From the NCBI RefSeq assembly GCF_023701745.1, contig NZ_JAJOZB010000001.1:8665001-8729000 (forward strand): a stretch of DNA of 64,000 bases. The letters run 5' to 3'. Made by a program: the position numbers and the translations under genes. The DNA comes from Streptomyces sp. RKAG293 (GTDB lineage: Bacteria; Actinomycetota; Actinomycetes; Streptomycetales; Streptomycetaceae). The notes below the pieces were generated by a model, which saw nothing but the letters and a program-made list of their open reading frames with translations, was not told the origin of the DNA and ran no database searches. This document shows positions 51,309-60,071 of this stretch, one piece after another (positions within the stretch are counted from its first letter, which is position 1; each line of letters opens with the position of its first letter).

Positions 51309-52733
51309 CTACTGTGCCGTGATCCGCAGCACCCCCGTGGTCGTCCCCTGCAGCACCGTCCGGCCCGGTGCGATGGTGCCGGCCATCTGGAGGGTGTCGA
51401 AGATGAAGCCGGCGCCCAGGTACTTGGTGCGCACCACCTTGCCGGTCTCCGGGTCGATCTCGCCGTAGTAGTAGGGGTCGATGATCGAGGTTCCGTTGGT
51501 GCCCGGGATGACCGGGTTCCGGATGACCGTGTGGATCAGCCCGTCGCCGGTGGACAGCCGCGGCACCGCCGCCGAGCGCACCTTGTTGTCCCACTTGAGG
51601 TCGCAGCCCGAGCCGTCGGCCCGGACGTCGACGCGGGAGAGACCGCCGTAGAAGGTGGCCGAGGAAGGCACGCTGTCGCCCGCGTCGGCGGGCAGTTTCG
51701 GGTACGGGTAGCCGTAGGTGCTGGCGACGAAGACGGAATTCCCTGCGGCGATGGGGGAGTTCTCGCTGCCACTGCCGCCCGCCTTGAGTACCGGCACCGA
51801 GCAGACCTGTTCGCCGGTGGCCGCCCGGTAGACCAGCAGACTCACGGTCGGCGCGGCGTTGTCGACGACGGTCAGGTAGTCGGTGCCGGTGCCGGGTCCG
51901 AAGAAGGTCGGGGTCGAGCCGGTGCCCCAGCTGAGCTGGCCGGGCTTGCGGCCCGGGCCGCGGTGGTAGGCCTGGCGCCAAGCGATGTGCGGTGTGCCGT
52001 CAGCCCCGGCGGTCAGCAGGTAGGTGGCGTGGGTGGTGGCGACGGCGGTGCCGAGCGGGGAGGTGGAGATCGAGTTGGCGATCTTCTCGCCGGCGGGCAG
52101 CGTCAGCGACCGGACGGTGCCGGTCCGGTCGTCGGCCGTGCCGACCACGCCCCCGCCGGTGGCGAACCAGACCCGGCCCTGCCAGTCCGGGGAGACTCCC
52201 GTCACCGCGTCGCCTTCAGGCACCGCGCCCGTCAGCGGGAGCGAACTGTCGACGTACAGCTCCCAGTTGCCGGAGGAAGTGCGGCGGTGGGCGATCCGCA
52301 GCAGCGTGCCGAGTCCGTCGACGGCCACCAGACGATCCTGGTCGTCCAGATAGGCGTAGACGCCGCCGAGCAGCGAACCCTTGGCGATCGGCAGCTCGGC
52401 GAGCGACTCGCCGCTGCCCGGATCGAGCAGATGGACGGTCGGGGTCAGTCCGAAGATCGTGGTGCAGAGCGCCACGGGGAAGCCGTCGCCGCCGACCAGC
52501 ACGGTCGGGCAGGCTGAGGCGAGCGCCGTCCGGTGGGAGCTCAGCGAGCCGGCACCCGGGCCCGGCAGCGGGGTGGCGTCGGACGAGCCGGTGTCGCCGT
52601 GCATGGTCGCGGTGCCGTCCGGACCCGCGTACGGGTTGTGCGGCGGCAGCGGGGCGTACGAGGCGGTGGCCTGCGCCGGTGTGGCACTCACCAGGGTGAG
52701 CAGGGCGGCAGCGGAGAGCAGCGCGAAGCGCAT
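51309..52733 (-). CDS. Secreted beta-propeller-like protein
   Basis: 474 aa. Sec signal peptide (LLSAAALLTLVSATPAQATA, cleavage near residue 23). The mature part has repeated strand blocks with DxDxR/L and WxGxVW patterns (YLDDQDRLVAVDGLGTLLRI, SPDWQGRVWFATGGGVVG, IIDPYYYGEIDPETGKVV), as in PQQ- or quinoprotein-like propellers. Four Cys suggest disulphides. No enzyme motif recognised. Upstream lie a short Cys/Arg peptide gene and a terminator-like hairpin that may control it. Confidence 0.8.
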   Translation of the reverse strand: MRFALLSAAALLTLVSATPAQATASYAPLPPHNPYAGPDGTATMHGDTGSSDATPLPGPGAGSLSSHRTALASACPTVLVGGDGFPVALCTTIFGLTPTVHLLDPGSGESLAELPIAKGSLLGGVYAYLDDQDRLVAVDGLGTLLRIAHRRTSSGNWELYVDSSLPLTGAVPEGDAVTGVSPDWQGRVWFATGGGVVGTADDRTGTVRSLTLPAGEKIANSISTSPLGTAVATTHATYLLTAGADGTPHIAWRQAYHRGPGRKPGQLSWGTGSTPTFFGPGTGTDYLTVVDNAAPTVSLLVYRAATGEQVCSVPVLKAGGSGSENSPIAAGNSVFVASTYGYPYPKLPADAGDSVPSSATFYGGLSRVDVRADGSGCDLKWDNKVRSAAVPRLSTGDGLIHTVIRNPVIPGTNGTSIIDPYYYGEIDPETGKVVRTKYLGAGFIFDTLQMAGTIAPGRTVLQGTTTGVLRITAQ

Positions 52734-52798
52734 GGAGGATCCCGTCCGTGGGTGTGAGAGGGAGCAGAGCGGTGCACTCCGCCCGACGGGACGAGAAA

Positions 52799-52815
52799 GC
52801 CCGGCTCAGCCGGGC
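52799..52815 (-). terminator. Hairpin between leader peptide and propeller gene (possible attenuator)
   Basis: On the minus strand GCCCGGC-TGA-GCCGGGC then TTTCTC. It starts 12 bases after the leader peptide stop and ends about 65 bases before the propeller gene ATG. The 7-bp GC stem followed by a short U-rich stretch resembles an intrinsic terminator that could act as an attenuator. Confidence 0.5.
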
Positions 52816-52827
52816 GGGTGACCGCGC

Positions 52828-52923
52828 TCAGAGAAAGGCGCGGCGACAGATCGCGGAGCACGCGTAGGCCAGGTCGACGTCGAGTCGACGGCTCAGGTAC
52901 ACGTGGCGATCCATGCGGGCCAT
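52828..52923 (-). CDS. Short leader-peptide-like ORF
   Basis: 31 codons, too short for ordinary gene finding. It reads MARMDRHVYLSRRLDVDL, then a Cys-Ser-Ala-Ile-Cys-Arg-Arg end. This pattern (RR-x-VDL ... SAxCRR) resembles the putative leader peptides that streptomycetes carry upstream of sulphur-related and other genes. ATG 52923 or 52914 could start it; the ribosome site is weak. It is followed at once by a terminator-like hairpin and then the secreted propeller gene, so its translation may set expression of that gene (inference). Confidence 0.55.
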   Translation of the reverse strand: MARMDRHVYLSRRLDVDLAYACSAICRRAFL

Positions 52924-53069
52924 CGTGGTGGACTGACACTCCGTCTTACAAGAGGCGTCTCACCCTGCGAGAGCGACTGGGTGGCGACTGCGTTGTCACC
53001 AGGCGCCGGTGGCGTCCCGTGCGGCGGCGCCGCACGTCGGGTGGCGGGAGGCTGGACGAGCCGTCGGCG

Positions 53070-53450
53070 TCAGTCGTCCCCGAAGGCGCGCCGCGCGAGG
53101 TTCTCGCGCAGTCCCGCCAGCCGGTCGATCTCGGCCTCGAGGGCCGCGAGCCTGCGGCCGACGATCCCGCGAGCGGAAGCGGGGGCGCTGGGATCGGCGG
53201 AGCCGCCGCACCGTGGCGGTGGCTCCTGGGCGAGCACGTGCAGGCGGTCGGCGCAGCTGCGCAGGTCTTCGATGGTGAGTCCGAGGGACAGCAGATCGCG
53301 GATGACCCGGACTCGTGCGATCTCCTCGGCCCCGTACTCGCGTTGGCCGGATGCCGTGCGGACCGGCGGCGGCAGAAGCCCGCGCTGCTCGTAGAACCGC
53401 AGAGCCCTGGGCGTGGTGCCGGCTGCTGCTGCCGCATCACCGATCCGCAT
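53070..53450 (-). CDS. MerR-family transcriptional regulator
   Basis: 126 aa. Winged helix MRIGDAAAAAGTTPRALRFYE, then GQREYGAEEIARVRVIRDLL, and a coiled-coil dimer helix (LAALEAEIDRLAGLREN). Cysteines in SCADRL and PRCGG could be a metal or redox sensor, but are not in the SoxR pattern. ATG 53450 has GGAGAG upstream. It lies 65 bases downstream of the oxidoreductase gene on the same strand and may regulate it. Confidence 0.9.
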   Translation of the reverse strand: MRIGDAAAAAGTTPRALRFYEQRGLLPPPVRTASGQREYGAEEIARVRVIRDLLSLGLTIEDLRSCADRLHVLAQEPPPRCGGSADPSAPASARGIVGRRLAALEAEIDRLAGLRENLARRAFGDD

Positions 53451-53515
53451 CGTGCGCCACTCTCCGTCCCGCGTCCGACCACGGCTGCCGAACGCGAACT
53501 GCCCCCCTGCGGCGG

Positions 53516-54541
53516 CTACAGCTCCACGACGACGGTCCCGAAGTGCTTGCCTTCGATCATTTCCTGCAACGCCTGCGGTGCGCGATCGATGCCCGCGATC
53601 CGCGTATGCGGGAAGGTGAGTTCGCCGGCGCGCAGCCAGTCGCCGAAACGACCGGTCCACTCCTTCTCCACGTCTGGGTGGTCCGCGCCGCTGTATCCGC
53701 GCAACGAGATGCCCTTGACGACAAAACGGAAGGCGTCGATCTCCACGGGCGAACTGTCGCCGGCCCGGTGCGCCGACATCTGTCCCGACAGCGCCCCGAC
53801 CAGGGCGAACCGCGCACCTTGCCGGGCCGCGCCGATGGCCGCGACCAGTTGTTCGCCGGCGACGGTGTCCACCAGGACGTCGATGCCCTCAGGTGCGGCC
53901 CGCGTGAGCTGGGCCGCGATGGACCCGGCTCCCCGCAGCACGACCGCGTCGTAGCCGAGCTCGGAGACCAGCCGCTCCGCCTTCTCCGGAGAGCTGGTGC
54001 TGCCGATCACCCGCTTGGCACCCAGCAGCCGGGCGATCTGCCCGGCCAGGGAACCCACCGCTCCCGCTGCCCCGGTGACGAAGACGATGTCCCCCGCGCG
54101 GACGTCGGCGAGGCGGGTCAGTGCTCCGTAGGCGGCCGATCCGGGGGAGAGGTACGCGACCGGATCGGGCAGCGTGCCGTCCAAAGGGGCGCAGTCGGTT
54201 GCGCTCACCAGCGCGTAATCCCGCCAACCGAGCATGTGGACAACGGCATCGCCGGTACGCAGCGGGCTGTCCGCCGGCGCGGCCACCACCTCGCCAACGG
54301 CGGGACCGAACAGGGCGTCCCCGCTGCGCAGCGGCGGTAGGGGCAGGTCGGCACCGTCCGCGCTGATGAGGGTGCGCAGGCCCGGGAAGACCAGGAAGTG
54401 CCGGTTCTTGACGACGACTTGGCCTGGTCCGGGCTCGGGCAGCGTCGTCGTGGCGACGGTGAAGTGTTCACGCGTCGGCAGTCCCTCAGGGATGGCGGCG
54501 AGGCGGACTTCGCGGGCGGTACCGGGCAAGGTCGCGGTCAT
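53516..54541 (-). CDS. NADP-dependent alkenal/quinone oxidoreductase (MDR family)
   Basis: 341-aa zinc-free medium-chain reductase like prostaglandin/curcumin reductases. The NADP-binding loop is VFVTGAAGAVGSLAGQIARL, followed by AKRVIGSTSSPEKAERL; HMLGWRDYALV and the C-terminal EGKHFGTVVVEL fit the group. These enzymes reduce electrophilic double bonds for detoxification. It precedes a MerR regulator gene, a common pairing. Confidence 0.92.
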   Translation of the reverse strand: MTATLPGTAREVRLAAIPEGLPTREHFTVATTTLPEPGPGQVVVKNRHFLVFPGLRTLISADGADLPLPPLRSGDALFGPAVGEVVAAPADSPLRTGDAVVHMLGWRDYALVSATDCAPLDGTLPDPVAYLSPGSAAYGALTRLADVRAGDIVFVTGAAGAVGSLAGQIARLLGAKRVIGSTSSPEKAERLVSELGYDAVVLRGAGSIAAQLTRAAPEGIDVLVDTVAGEQLVAAIGAARQGARFALVGALSGQMSAHRAGDSSPVEIDAFRFVVKGISLRGYSGADHPDVEKEWTGRFGDWLRAGELTFPHTRIAGIDRAPQALQEMIEGKHFGTVVVEL

Positions 54542-54693
54542 GGTCGGGCTCCGGGGCAGGTTCGGGGCAGCGGTACGAGGAACGTCCGCTGCCGGGGCGC
54601 GGCGACGCTAACCCCTGACGCGCACGTCAGGGTCAAGCCGGGCTTGGCCGTTGCCCACGGTGAGGCGACCGTCCGAGGAGGTCACTGCCCGCT

Positions 54694-54725
<32 letters not shown>

Positions 54726-54802
54726 CCGGCATCGTCACCGGCGCTGGCGCCGGAGGCCCCGTGAAGGGAACCTCCCGTTTCAGGCGGTGATGACAGGCGG
54801 GA

Positions 54803-55501
54803 ATGCGCTTGTCCGCCCCATCGGCACCGCACTACCGTGCCGATGTGGAGCTCTTCTCACGCTCCTGGGCGGCGTTGCGCACGGCGGTCGCCGAACTCCC
54901 GGACGAGGCGTTCGGACAGCCGTCCGGTTGTACCGGCTGGCTCGTACGGGACCTGGTGTGCCATCTGGTCATCGACGCTCAGGACGTTCTGATCACCCTC
55001 GTCACCCCCGCCGAAACCGAGCCGACCCGCGACGCGGTGACCTACTGGGAGGTCGCCGGGACGCCGCCGACCGGCGACGACCCGCTCGACGCGCTGACCG
55101 TGCGGCTGGCCGCCGCGTACGGGGAGTCTTGGCTGCCCAAGTTCCACCTCGACGACGTCGGCTCCGCTGCCGGCCGTGCCGCGGAGCTCGCCGATCCGGG
55201 CCTGCGGGTCGCGACCCGCGACGAGGTCCTGACCGTGACCGACTTCCTCTCCGTGTACGTCATGGAATGGACGCCGCACCACCTCGACCTGATGGCGCAC
55301 CTCCCTGACGCGGCGGAGCCGCCCGCGGAGGGGCTCGCCCGGTCCCGCGAGATGCTGGAGAAGATCGCCGGGGCCGGCTTCCCCGCGTCGTTCCGCGACA
55401 CGGACGCGCTGCTGGTCGGCACGGGACGGCGTGCCCCGACCGACGCGGAGAAGGCCGAACTGGGCGGGCTGGCCGCGAGACTTCCGCTCATCCTCGGATG
55501 A
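54803..55501 (+). CDS. DinB / mycothiol-dependent maleylpyruvate isomerase-like protein
   Basis: 232 aa. The four-helix bundle N-terminal domain has the family landmarks SGCTGWLVRDLVCHLVID (first metal His) and VMEWTPHHLDLM (second metal His region). Members transfer or use mycothiol, the actinobacterial thiol, or are metal-binding proteins of unknown role. ATG 54803 has only a weak ribosome site; GTG 54845, 6 bases after a TACCGT -10-like box, could be a leaderless start. Confidence 0.85.
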   Translation: MRLSAPSAPHYRADVELFSRSWAALRTAVAELPDEAFGQPSGCTGWLVRDLVCHLVIDAQDVLITLVTPAETEPTRDAVTYWEVAGTPPTGDDPLDALTVRLAAAYGESWLPKFHLDDVGSAAGRAAELADPGLRVATRDEVLTVTDFLSVYVMEWTPHHLDLMAHLPDAAEPPAEGLARSREMLEKIAGAGFPASFRDTDALLVGTGRRAPTDAEKAELGGLAARLPLILG

Positions 55502-55675
55502 TCGTCCAGCTCGGCTGGACCCAAGGTTCAGCGAAAACGGGGTGACGCCGAGCTCGACCTCGGTGCCGTACGGCAGGACGTAAAGGCAGGTGTACAGGCC
55601 CGTGAACAGGCCGGTGTGGTGATGGAACCGGCGCCGGCGGCGCGGGGCCTGGTATCCGGCGGGGTCAGGCTCGGG

Positions 55676-56227
55676 TCAGGACGACCGGCCGCCGAACTGC
55701 CAGTTGTGCACCTCGATATCGGCGTACCGGTCCTGGGTCAGGACGGCGCGGGCCGTGGCCGGGTCCGGCGCCCGGACCAATGCCGCCGTGCCCAACCAGG
55801 TGTCGCCGTCGTCGGACAGCAGCGGGCCGTAGGCGATCAGCTCGTCCTGGTCGGTCGGGACGGTGAGGTCGGCGGCAGGCCCCGTGCCGAGGCCGAGCAC
55901 CAGGTACCGGTTGCCGCCGGTCCGGCCGCCGGGGAAGTCCCACATGGTGCGCCCCAGCGCGTTGCGCCACCGTCGCAGGAGCACATCCCGGTACACGCCC
56001 GCCTGGTAGCCGGGCTCGTCGAAGACGAACGCGCGGGCGGCGGCGGGATCGGGCAGGTCGACGATGTGCATGCTGCCGGTGGGAGTGTCGCCGTCGGCGT
56101 CGAGGGTCGGGCCGCGGGCGATCAGCTCCTTCGCGTACCGGTCCATATAGGACCAGTGCTCCTCCAGCAGCTCGTCGCGCAGCGCCAGAGAGTTGGGCCG
56201 GTCGCGGTGGTAGCAGAAGAACTCCAT
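55676..56227 (-). CDS. Tandem YCII-domain protein
   Basis: 183 aa containing two YCII-type alpha/beta units: MEFFCYHRDRP ... EEHWSYMDRYAKELIARGP in the first and NRYLVLGLG ... DELIAYGPLLSDDG in the second, each with a late DPATARA/DPAAARA helix. The His and Asp that line the YCII pocket are in the first unit (HWSYMDRY). Function of the family is not settled; small-molecule binding or hydrolysis is assumed. Confidence 0.85.
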   Translation of the reverse strand: MEFFCYHRDRPNSLALRDELLEEHWSYMDRYAKELIARGPTLDADGDTPTGSMHIVDLPDPAAARAFVFDEPGYQAGVYRDVLLRRWRNALGRTMWDFPGGRTGGNRYLVLGLGTGPAADLTVPTDQDELIAYGPLLSDDGDTWLGTAALVRAPDPATARAVLTQDRYADIEVHNWQFGGRSS

Positions 56228-56330
56228 GCCCCCAGGATCCCTTCAAGGAGGCAATCAGGTCGAGTGGGTTGCCCTGCGCGCCCGCCCGGGCTCGAGCGGA
56301 TGGCGGTCTTCTCGTCTTCGCGTACTGCGG

Positions 56331-56690
56331 GTGATCTTCGACAGCCCTGTGCTGAGCAGCGCCGCGAACAACCTGCTCTACCAACAGCGTCAGGCGCTCG
56401 CCCGGGTCCTTGCCGAGGATCACGGCGAGACCGCAGCCGCGTTCATGGCAGCCCAGATCGCCGCGTCCATGCTCACCCTGCGACGGGGATCCGTTCGATC
56501 TAGACGGCATCAACGCCACCGGGCCTCGTACAGCGCCGACACCTTCCGTACCGAACTTCGCGAGCACTTCCGCCATGGCAAGCCCGTCGCCGTCACCGAG
56601 TTCGGCACCCGCGCCTACCAAGGGGGCGGCCGAATGGGAGCCGGAAAGGGTGTTCCACGTGATGGCGACCCGATACGAACGCCGGTGACG
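56331..56690 (+). pseudogene. Mosaic of broken gene ends (TetR tail and another fragment)
   Basis: From 56331 about 50 codons look like a TetR C-terminal domain (FDSPVLSSAANNLLYQQRQA, LARVLAEDHGETAAAFMAAQ) and stop making sense at about 56485. A second piece follows in other frames: GDPFDLDGINATG, then TELREHFRHGKPVAVTEFGT with a TxAYxGA end. That is like the C-terminal part of a streptomycete protein with a glycosidase-like VTEFGxCxYxGA motif. Several frame changes and missing starts mark the whole stretch as decayed. Confidence 0.6.
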
Positions 56691-56775
56691 CTCCAGGAGT
56701 CCGGTTGACCGTACGGCCCCGGGCCACACAGCGAGAGCCGTGCGGCCCGAGCCCGGGGGTGAGAGTGCGCCGGGC

Positions 56776-57594
56776 TCAGTACGCCGAGTCGACGTTGTCG
56801 ATGGAGCCGTAGTTCGCGGCCGCGTAGTTGCATGCGGCGGTGATGTTGGCGACCGGGTCGTAGATGTCCATCGAGGTGCCGTCGACGTGGTACTCCTGGA
56901 ACGTCGGGTCGATGACCTGCAGCAGGCCCTTGGACGGGATGCCGGCCGCCGCGTTGGAGTCGGTCAGGTTGATGGCCTGCGGGTTGCCCGAGGACTCGCG
57001 GATGATGTTGCGGTAGATGCCGTCGTAGGTGCCGGGTATGCCGTGGGCGGCCATGACAGCGAGCGATTCCTTGATCCAGCCGTCGAGGTCATCGGTGTAG
57101 CTGCCGGTCGAGGGCGTGGCCGACGCGGTGGCGGTCGGCTTCGCACTGGCGGTCGGCTTCGGCGTCTGCGATCGGGCGGCGCGCTCCGCCGAGTCCTGGC
57201 GGCTCTGCGCGGCCTCCTCGGCACGCTGGCGCGCCTCGGCCTTGGACCGGGCCTCCGCCTTTCTGACGCCCTCGGCCCTTCTGATGGCCTCGGCCTTCTT
57301 GCGGCCCTCAGCCTGCGACCGGGCAGCCGCCTGCGCCTGTGAGCGGGCCTTGGCCTCGTTCTCGGCCGTCTGCAGATTCTGCCGGGCGACACCGGCCTGC
57401 TGGGCCATGACGTGGTTCGCGGGCACCAGGTCGCGGGCGAGCGCGGCATCCGAAGCGGACGCGTTCTGCGCATCGGCCTCCGGAGTTCCTGGCAGGACGG
57501 TGCAGGCGATGGTCGCCGTCACAGCGGCTGCCGACGCGGTGGCAACGACGGCAACTCGAGTCCGATTCGGTCGTTTCCGGGCGTGTTTGCCCAT
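56776..57594 (-). CDS. Secreted SLT-type transglycosylase-like protein
   Basis: 272 aa. Signal peptide with basic start and Ala/Val core (about 1-38). The middle (about 65-160) is an Ala/Arg/Glu/Lys coiled helix, then a Pro/Thr/Ala linker. The C-terminal about 100 residues are a lysozyme-like SLT domain: IIRESSGNPQAIN with the catalytic Glu, SKGLLQVIDPTF and the late NITAACNYAAANYGSI. It would cut or remodel peptidoglycan. ATG 57594 is chosen over 57606 for ribosome-site spacing (GATGGGG). It is followed by a 600-base regulatory gap upstream. Confidence 0.88.
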   Translation of the reverse strand: MGKHARKRPNRTRVAVVATASAAAVTATIACTVLPGTPEADAQNASASDAALARDLVPANHVMAQQAGVARQNLQTAENEAKARSQAQAAARSQAEGRKKAEAIRRAEGVRKAEARSKAEARQRAEEAAQSRQDSAERAARSQTPKPTASAKPTATASATPSTGSYTDDLDGWIKESLAVMAAHGIPGTYDGIYRNIIRESSGNPQAINLTDSNAAAGIPSKGLLQVIDPTFQEYHVDGTSMDIYDPVANITAACNYAAANYGSIDNVDSAY

Positions 57595-58202
57595 GACTGA
57601 CCCCATCTCTCCGGGTGTGCGAGTACACCTCAACGGGCAGAAAAGGGACGGAAGTTCTGCGGGCGCACTCTTCGGGTGGGGGAGATGTCTAGCGCCAGGT
57701 AAAACGACTCAGCAACCACCCTCGCTACTAATCGCCATCGTGGCCGCTGAAACCGCAAGCCATTCCCGCCGTACCCGCGCCAGGTGTACGGGCGGAATCG
57801 GCCACTACCCGGAGTCGTATGTGGCGTGCGTCATATGACGAGGCTCACACTGGCCCGGTGTTTGCCCTTCCGTCCGCCCGGGCGGACAAAAGCCACTGCC
57901 ATCCACGGCGATCGGTACCGCGGAATCGGGTCGCCGAAAGGATCGCGTGCGGCATCGGATGCGGCGCCGCATTTTCCGGGCCAGTGGCTGGGCGGATCAG
58001 CAGCCGGATCAGCAGCCAGATTTCTCCGGTCCTCGTCGGAGAGCATCTCTCCATCTCCGGAATCCGGAATACCCCTCGGAAACGCAGTCCCCGTCGAATG
58101 AGCGCGGCCGGAGTGGCGACACTCCACGAGCGGCGTAACGTCCCCGTTCCGAGAGCTGATGCTGCCTACTGTCGCGGTGACACAGCCTCGGAAAGGGACC
58201 AA
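57595..58202. promoter_or_regulatory. Large divergent control region
   Basis: 608 bases between two outward-facing secreted-protein genes and no supported gene. An imperfect inverted repeat (CCCGCCGTAC near 57766 with GTACGGGCGG near 57787) and a tandem 12-mer CGGATCAGCAGC (57993-58004 and 58005-58016) are visible. The length allows a long structured leader for the transglycosylase gene. I looked for a c-di-AMP (ydaO) riboswitch, which often precedes cell-wall hydrolases in actinobacteria, and did not find its core. Confidence 0.45.
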
Positions 58203-58703
58203 GTGAACCGCACTCTCAAGCATGCATCCGTACTGCTCGCCTTGATCGGCCTCGTGTCTCTGCCGGGAACGGCCGTCGCGGACGATCACGGCAGCGGTCC
58301 GATCGTGATCGTCGGCAACGGCAACATGGTCGCCGGCAGCGACATCTTCAGCGCCGGTCGCGACAACACGGTCGGTTCCGGCGACGGTGCGGGTGGCGTC
58401 GGGGCTCCGGCGCCCACAGGGCCCACGGATCAGAAGGTGGTAAGGATCCAGACCGGGTTCGACTCGGTCACGCTCCAGTCGCACACCGGAGATGCGGTCT
58501 TCCCCACGTCCCTGCCGTTCAACGCCCAGGGCGACGTCAGTTTCACCGTGGGTGGCATGGCGGTCTACCACGGTAACGACACCGACTACATCGTGAACGT
58601 GATGGTCGATGGCGGGAGCGCCCGAGCGTTCTGCGAGCCGACGACCCGGACGGGACGGTGCCAGGTCGAGTACCGCGAGGTGCCGATCGTCACCATGGGG
58701 TAA
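58203..58703 (+). CDS. Secreted hypothetical protein
   Basis: 166 aa starting at GTG 58203 with AAGGGA upstream. The signal peptide is clear (LLALIGLVSLPGTAVA then DD). The mature part begins with a Gly/Asn/Asp repeat-like stretch (GNGNMVAGSDIFSAGRDNTV) and ends in a small beta-rich domain with a Cys pair. It resembles short exported streptomycete proteins of unknown role. Confidence 0.75.
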   Translation: MNRTLKHASVLLALIGLVSLPGTAVADDHGSGPIVIVGNGNMVAGSDIFSAGRDNTVGSGDGAGGVGAPAPTGPTDQKVVRIQTGFDSVTLQSHTGDAVFPTSLPFNAQGDVSFTVGGMAVYHGNDTDYIVNVMVDGGSARAFCEPTTRTGRCQVEYREVPIVTMG

Positions 58704-58726
58704 ACGCTGGGAGCGGGCGACCGGGA

Positions 58727-59049
58727 TCACGGTGAGCACGCCCGGCTGTTGGATGATGTCAGGAACTCGTCGTCCGTTCGGCGCACCCGCCAGCCCTCAT
58801 CCACGGCCTGCGAATCCTGGCTGCCGAGGCTGGGATGCACCGCCCCTTCATTGAGGTCGGCCGGCAGATCGCGCAGCAACTGTTCGTAGTCGGGCGGCTT
58901 TTCCCTCGATGTCGAGGGAAAAGACGTCCAGGAATGCGTTGTCGACCAGCAACAGCGTCGTTCGTTGAGAACTCGACGACGAGGTCCGGGCGGTGTCGGG
59001 GAGCGTCGAGGGTGTCGACGTCGTGCGGGGCGAGGCGGTCGGGGCTCAT
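58727..59049 (-). pseudogene. Disrupted gene coupled to the kinase gene
   Basis: ATG 59049 overlaps the stop of the upstream phosphotransferase gene (ATGA), so a real gene once began here. The starting frame (MSPDRLAPHDVDTLDAPRHR) gives way near 58960 to a sensible segment in another frame (LLLVDNAFLDVFSLDIEGK). Near 58905 it gives way to a third (PPDYEQLLRDLPADLNEGAV, ending near 58727). Two frame changes suggest decay; the protein family is not known to me. Confidence 0.5.
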
Positions 59050-59930
59050 GCGGTGGTCGAGAGGATCTCCCGGATGACGTGTCGGGCGTTGGCTGAAATG
59101 ATCGGATTGGTCGTTCGGTAGTACGGCAGTTGGATGACCGCCATGGAGAGCGCCCAGCCCCGGCTGCGGGCCCACGTCGCGTCGTCCACGTCCACCGCCT
59201 CGCGGTACACCCGCGGAACTGACGCGGGCAGCAGGTTCCAGGCGGGGATGAGGTCGGTGGCGGGTTCACCCATGCCCACGGTGCCGAAGTCGATGACCGC
59301 CGAGACGCGGTCGCCGGCGAGCAGCAGATTGCTCGGCATGAGGTCGGAGTGCGTCCAGCAGGCCGGGCCCGTCCACTGGGGCGCTGCGAGCGCCTCCTCC
59401 CAGGCCGCGGTGATCTCGTCGGCGTCGAAGGGTTCGTCGGTGCGGCGCAGTGCCTCGATCGCCGCCCGCATCTCTTGGTCTTCGGCGATCAGCGCTTCGC
59501 CCCGGTGCGCGGGCGGGCCGCCGGGGAGATCGATCGAGCGGATGGCGACCGCGAACTCCGCCAGGGCGTGGGCCACGAGCTCGGGTTCGGCCAGGTCACC
59601 TTCCGCCGGGTTGCGGCCGTCGATCCATCGGTGTACCGCCCAGGGCAGGGTGTATCCCTCGCCCGGGATGCCGGTCGCTACCACCTCCGGGATCGGCAGT
59701 GGCAGCAGTGGCGCCAGCCGCGGGAGTAGCCGTGCCTCCATCGCGATGGCCTCGGCGCCGCCGGGGCGCAGCGGCAGCCGTACGGTCAGCTCCTCGCCGA
59801 GCCGGTAGATCGCGTTGACGGTGCCTCCGGAGGCCAGCCGGGTGATCGGCAGGTCCGCCCAATGGGGGAACTGCGCACGCAGCAGCCGCCGAACCAGGTC
59901 GGCGTCGGTCTCCGCTTCGTCCGCGTGCAT
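59046..59930 (-). CDS. Aminoglycoside phosphotransferase-family kinase
   Basis: 294 aa. Kinase-like fold with ATP lobe (ASGGTVNAIYRLGEELTVRL), the catalytic loop CWTHSDLMPSNLLL (His-x-Asp-x4-Asn) and metal-binding VIDFGTVGMGEPATDL. The family includes antibiotic kinases but in streptomycetes often has other substrates such as sugars or metabolites. ATG 59930 is preferred; the frame is open to 59990 with a Gly/Arg-rich extension that looks non-coding. It is coupled to the disrupted gene that follows. Confidence 0.9.
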   Translation of the reverse strand: MHADEAETDADLVRRLLRAQFPHWADLPITRLASGGTVNAIYRLGEELTVRLPLRPGGAEAIAMEARLLPRLAPLLPLPIPEVVATGIPGEGYTLPWAVHRWIDGRNPAEGDLAEPELVAHALAEFAVAIRSIDLPGGPPAHRGEALIAEDQEMRAAIEALRRTDEPFDADEITAAWEEALAAPQWTGPACWTHSDLMPSNLLLAGDRVSAVIDFGTVGMGEPATDLIPAWNLLPASVPRVYREAVDVDDATWARSRGWALSMAVIQLPYYRTTNPIISANARHVIREILSTTA

Positions 59931-60071
59931 CGTGCCCGTACCCCCATGCCCCCACGAACCGTCCGCACGGCGCCGCTTGCTCATCCGCACCCCGTGGGCG
60001 AGACGAGCAGCCAGGTCGTCGCGGGGTGGTTGTCCTGACGTCCGTCGGCCGGACCATGACCTGACTCAGGA

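Noticed and set aside
57595..57840. c-di-AMP (ydaO-type) riboswitch before the SLT gene
   Set aside because: Expected from related cell-wall hydrolase genes, but I could not find the conserved core. A covariance-model search would settle it.
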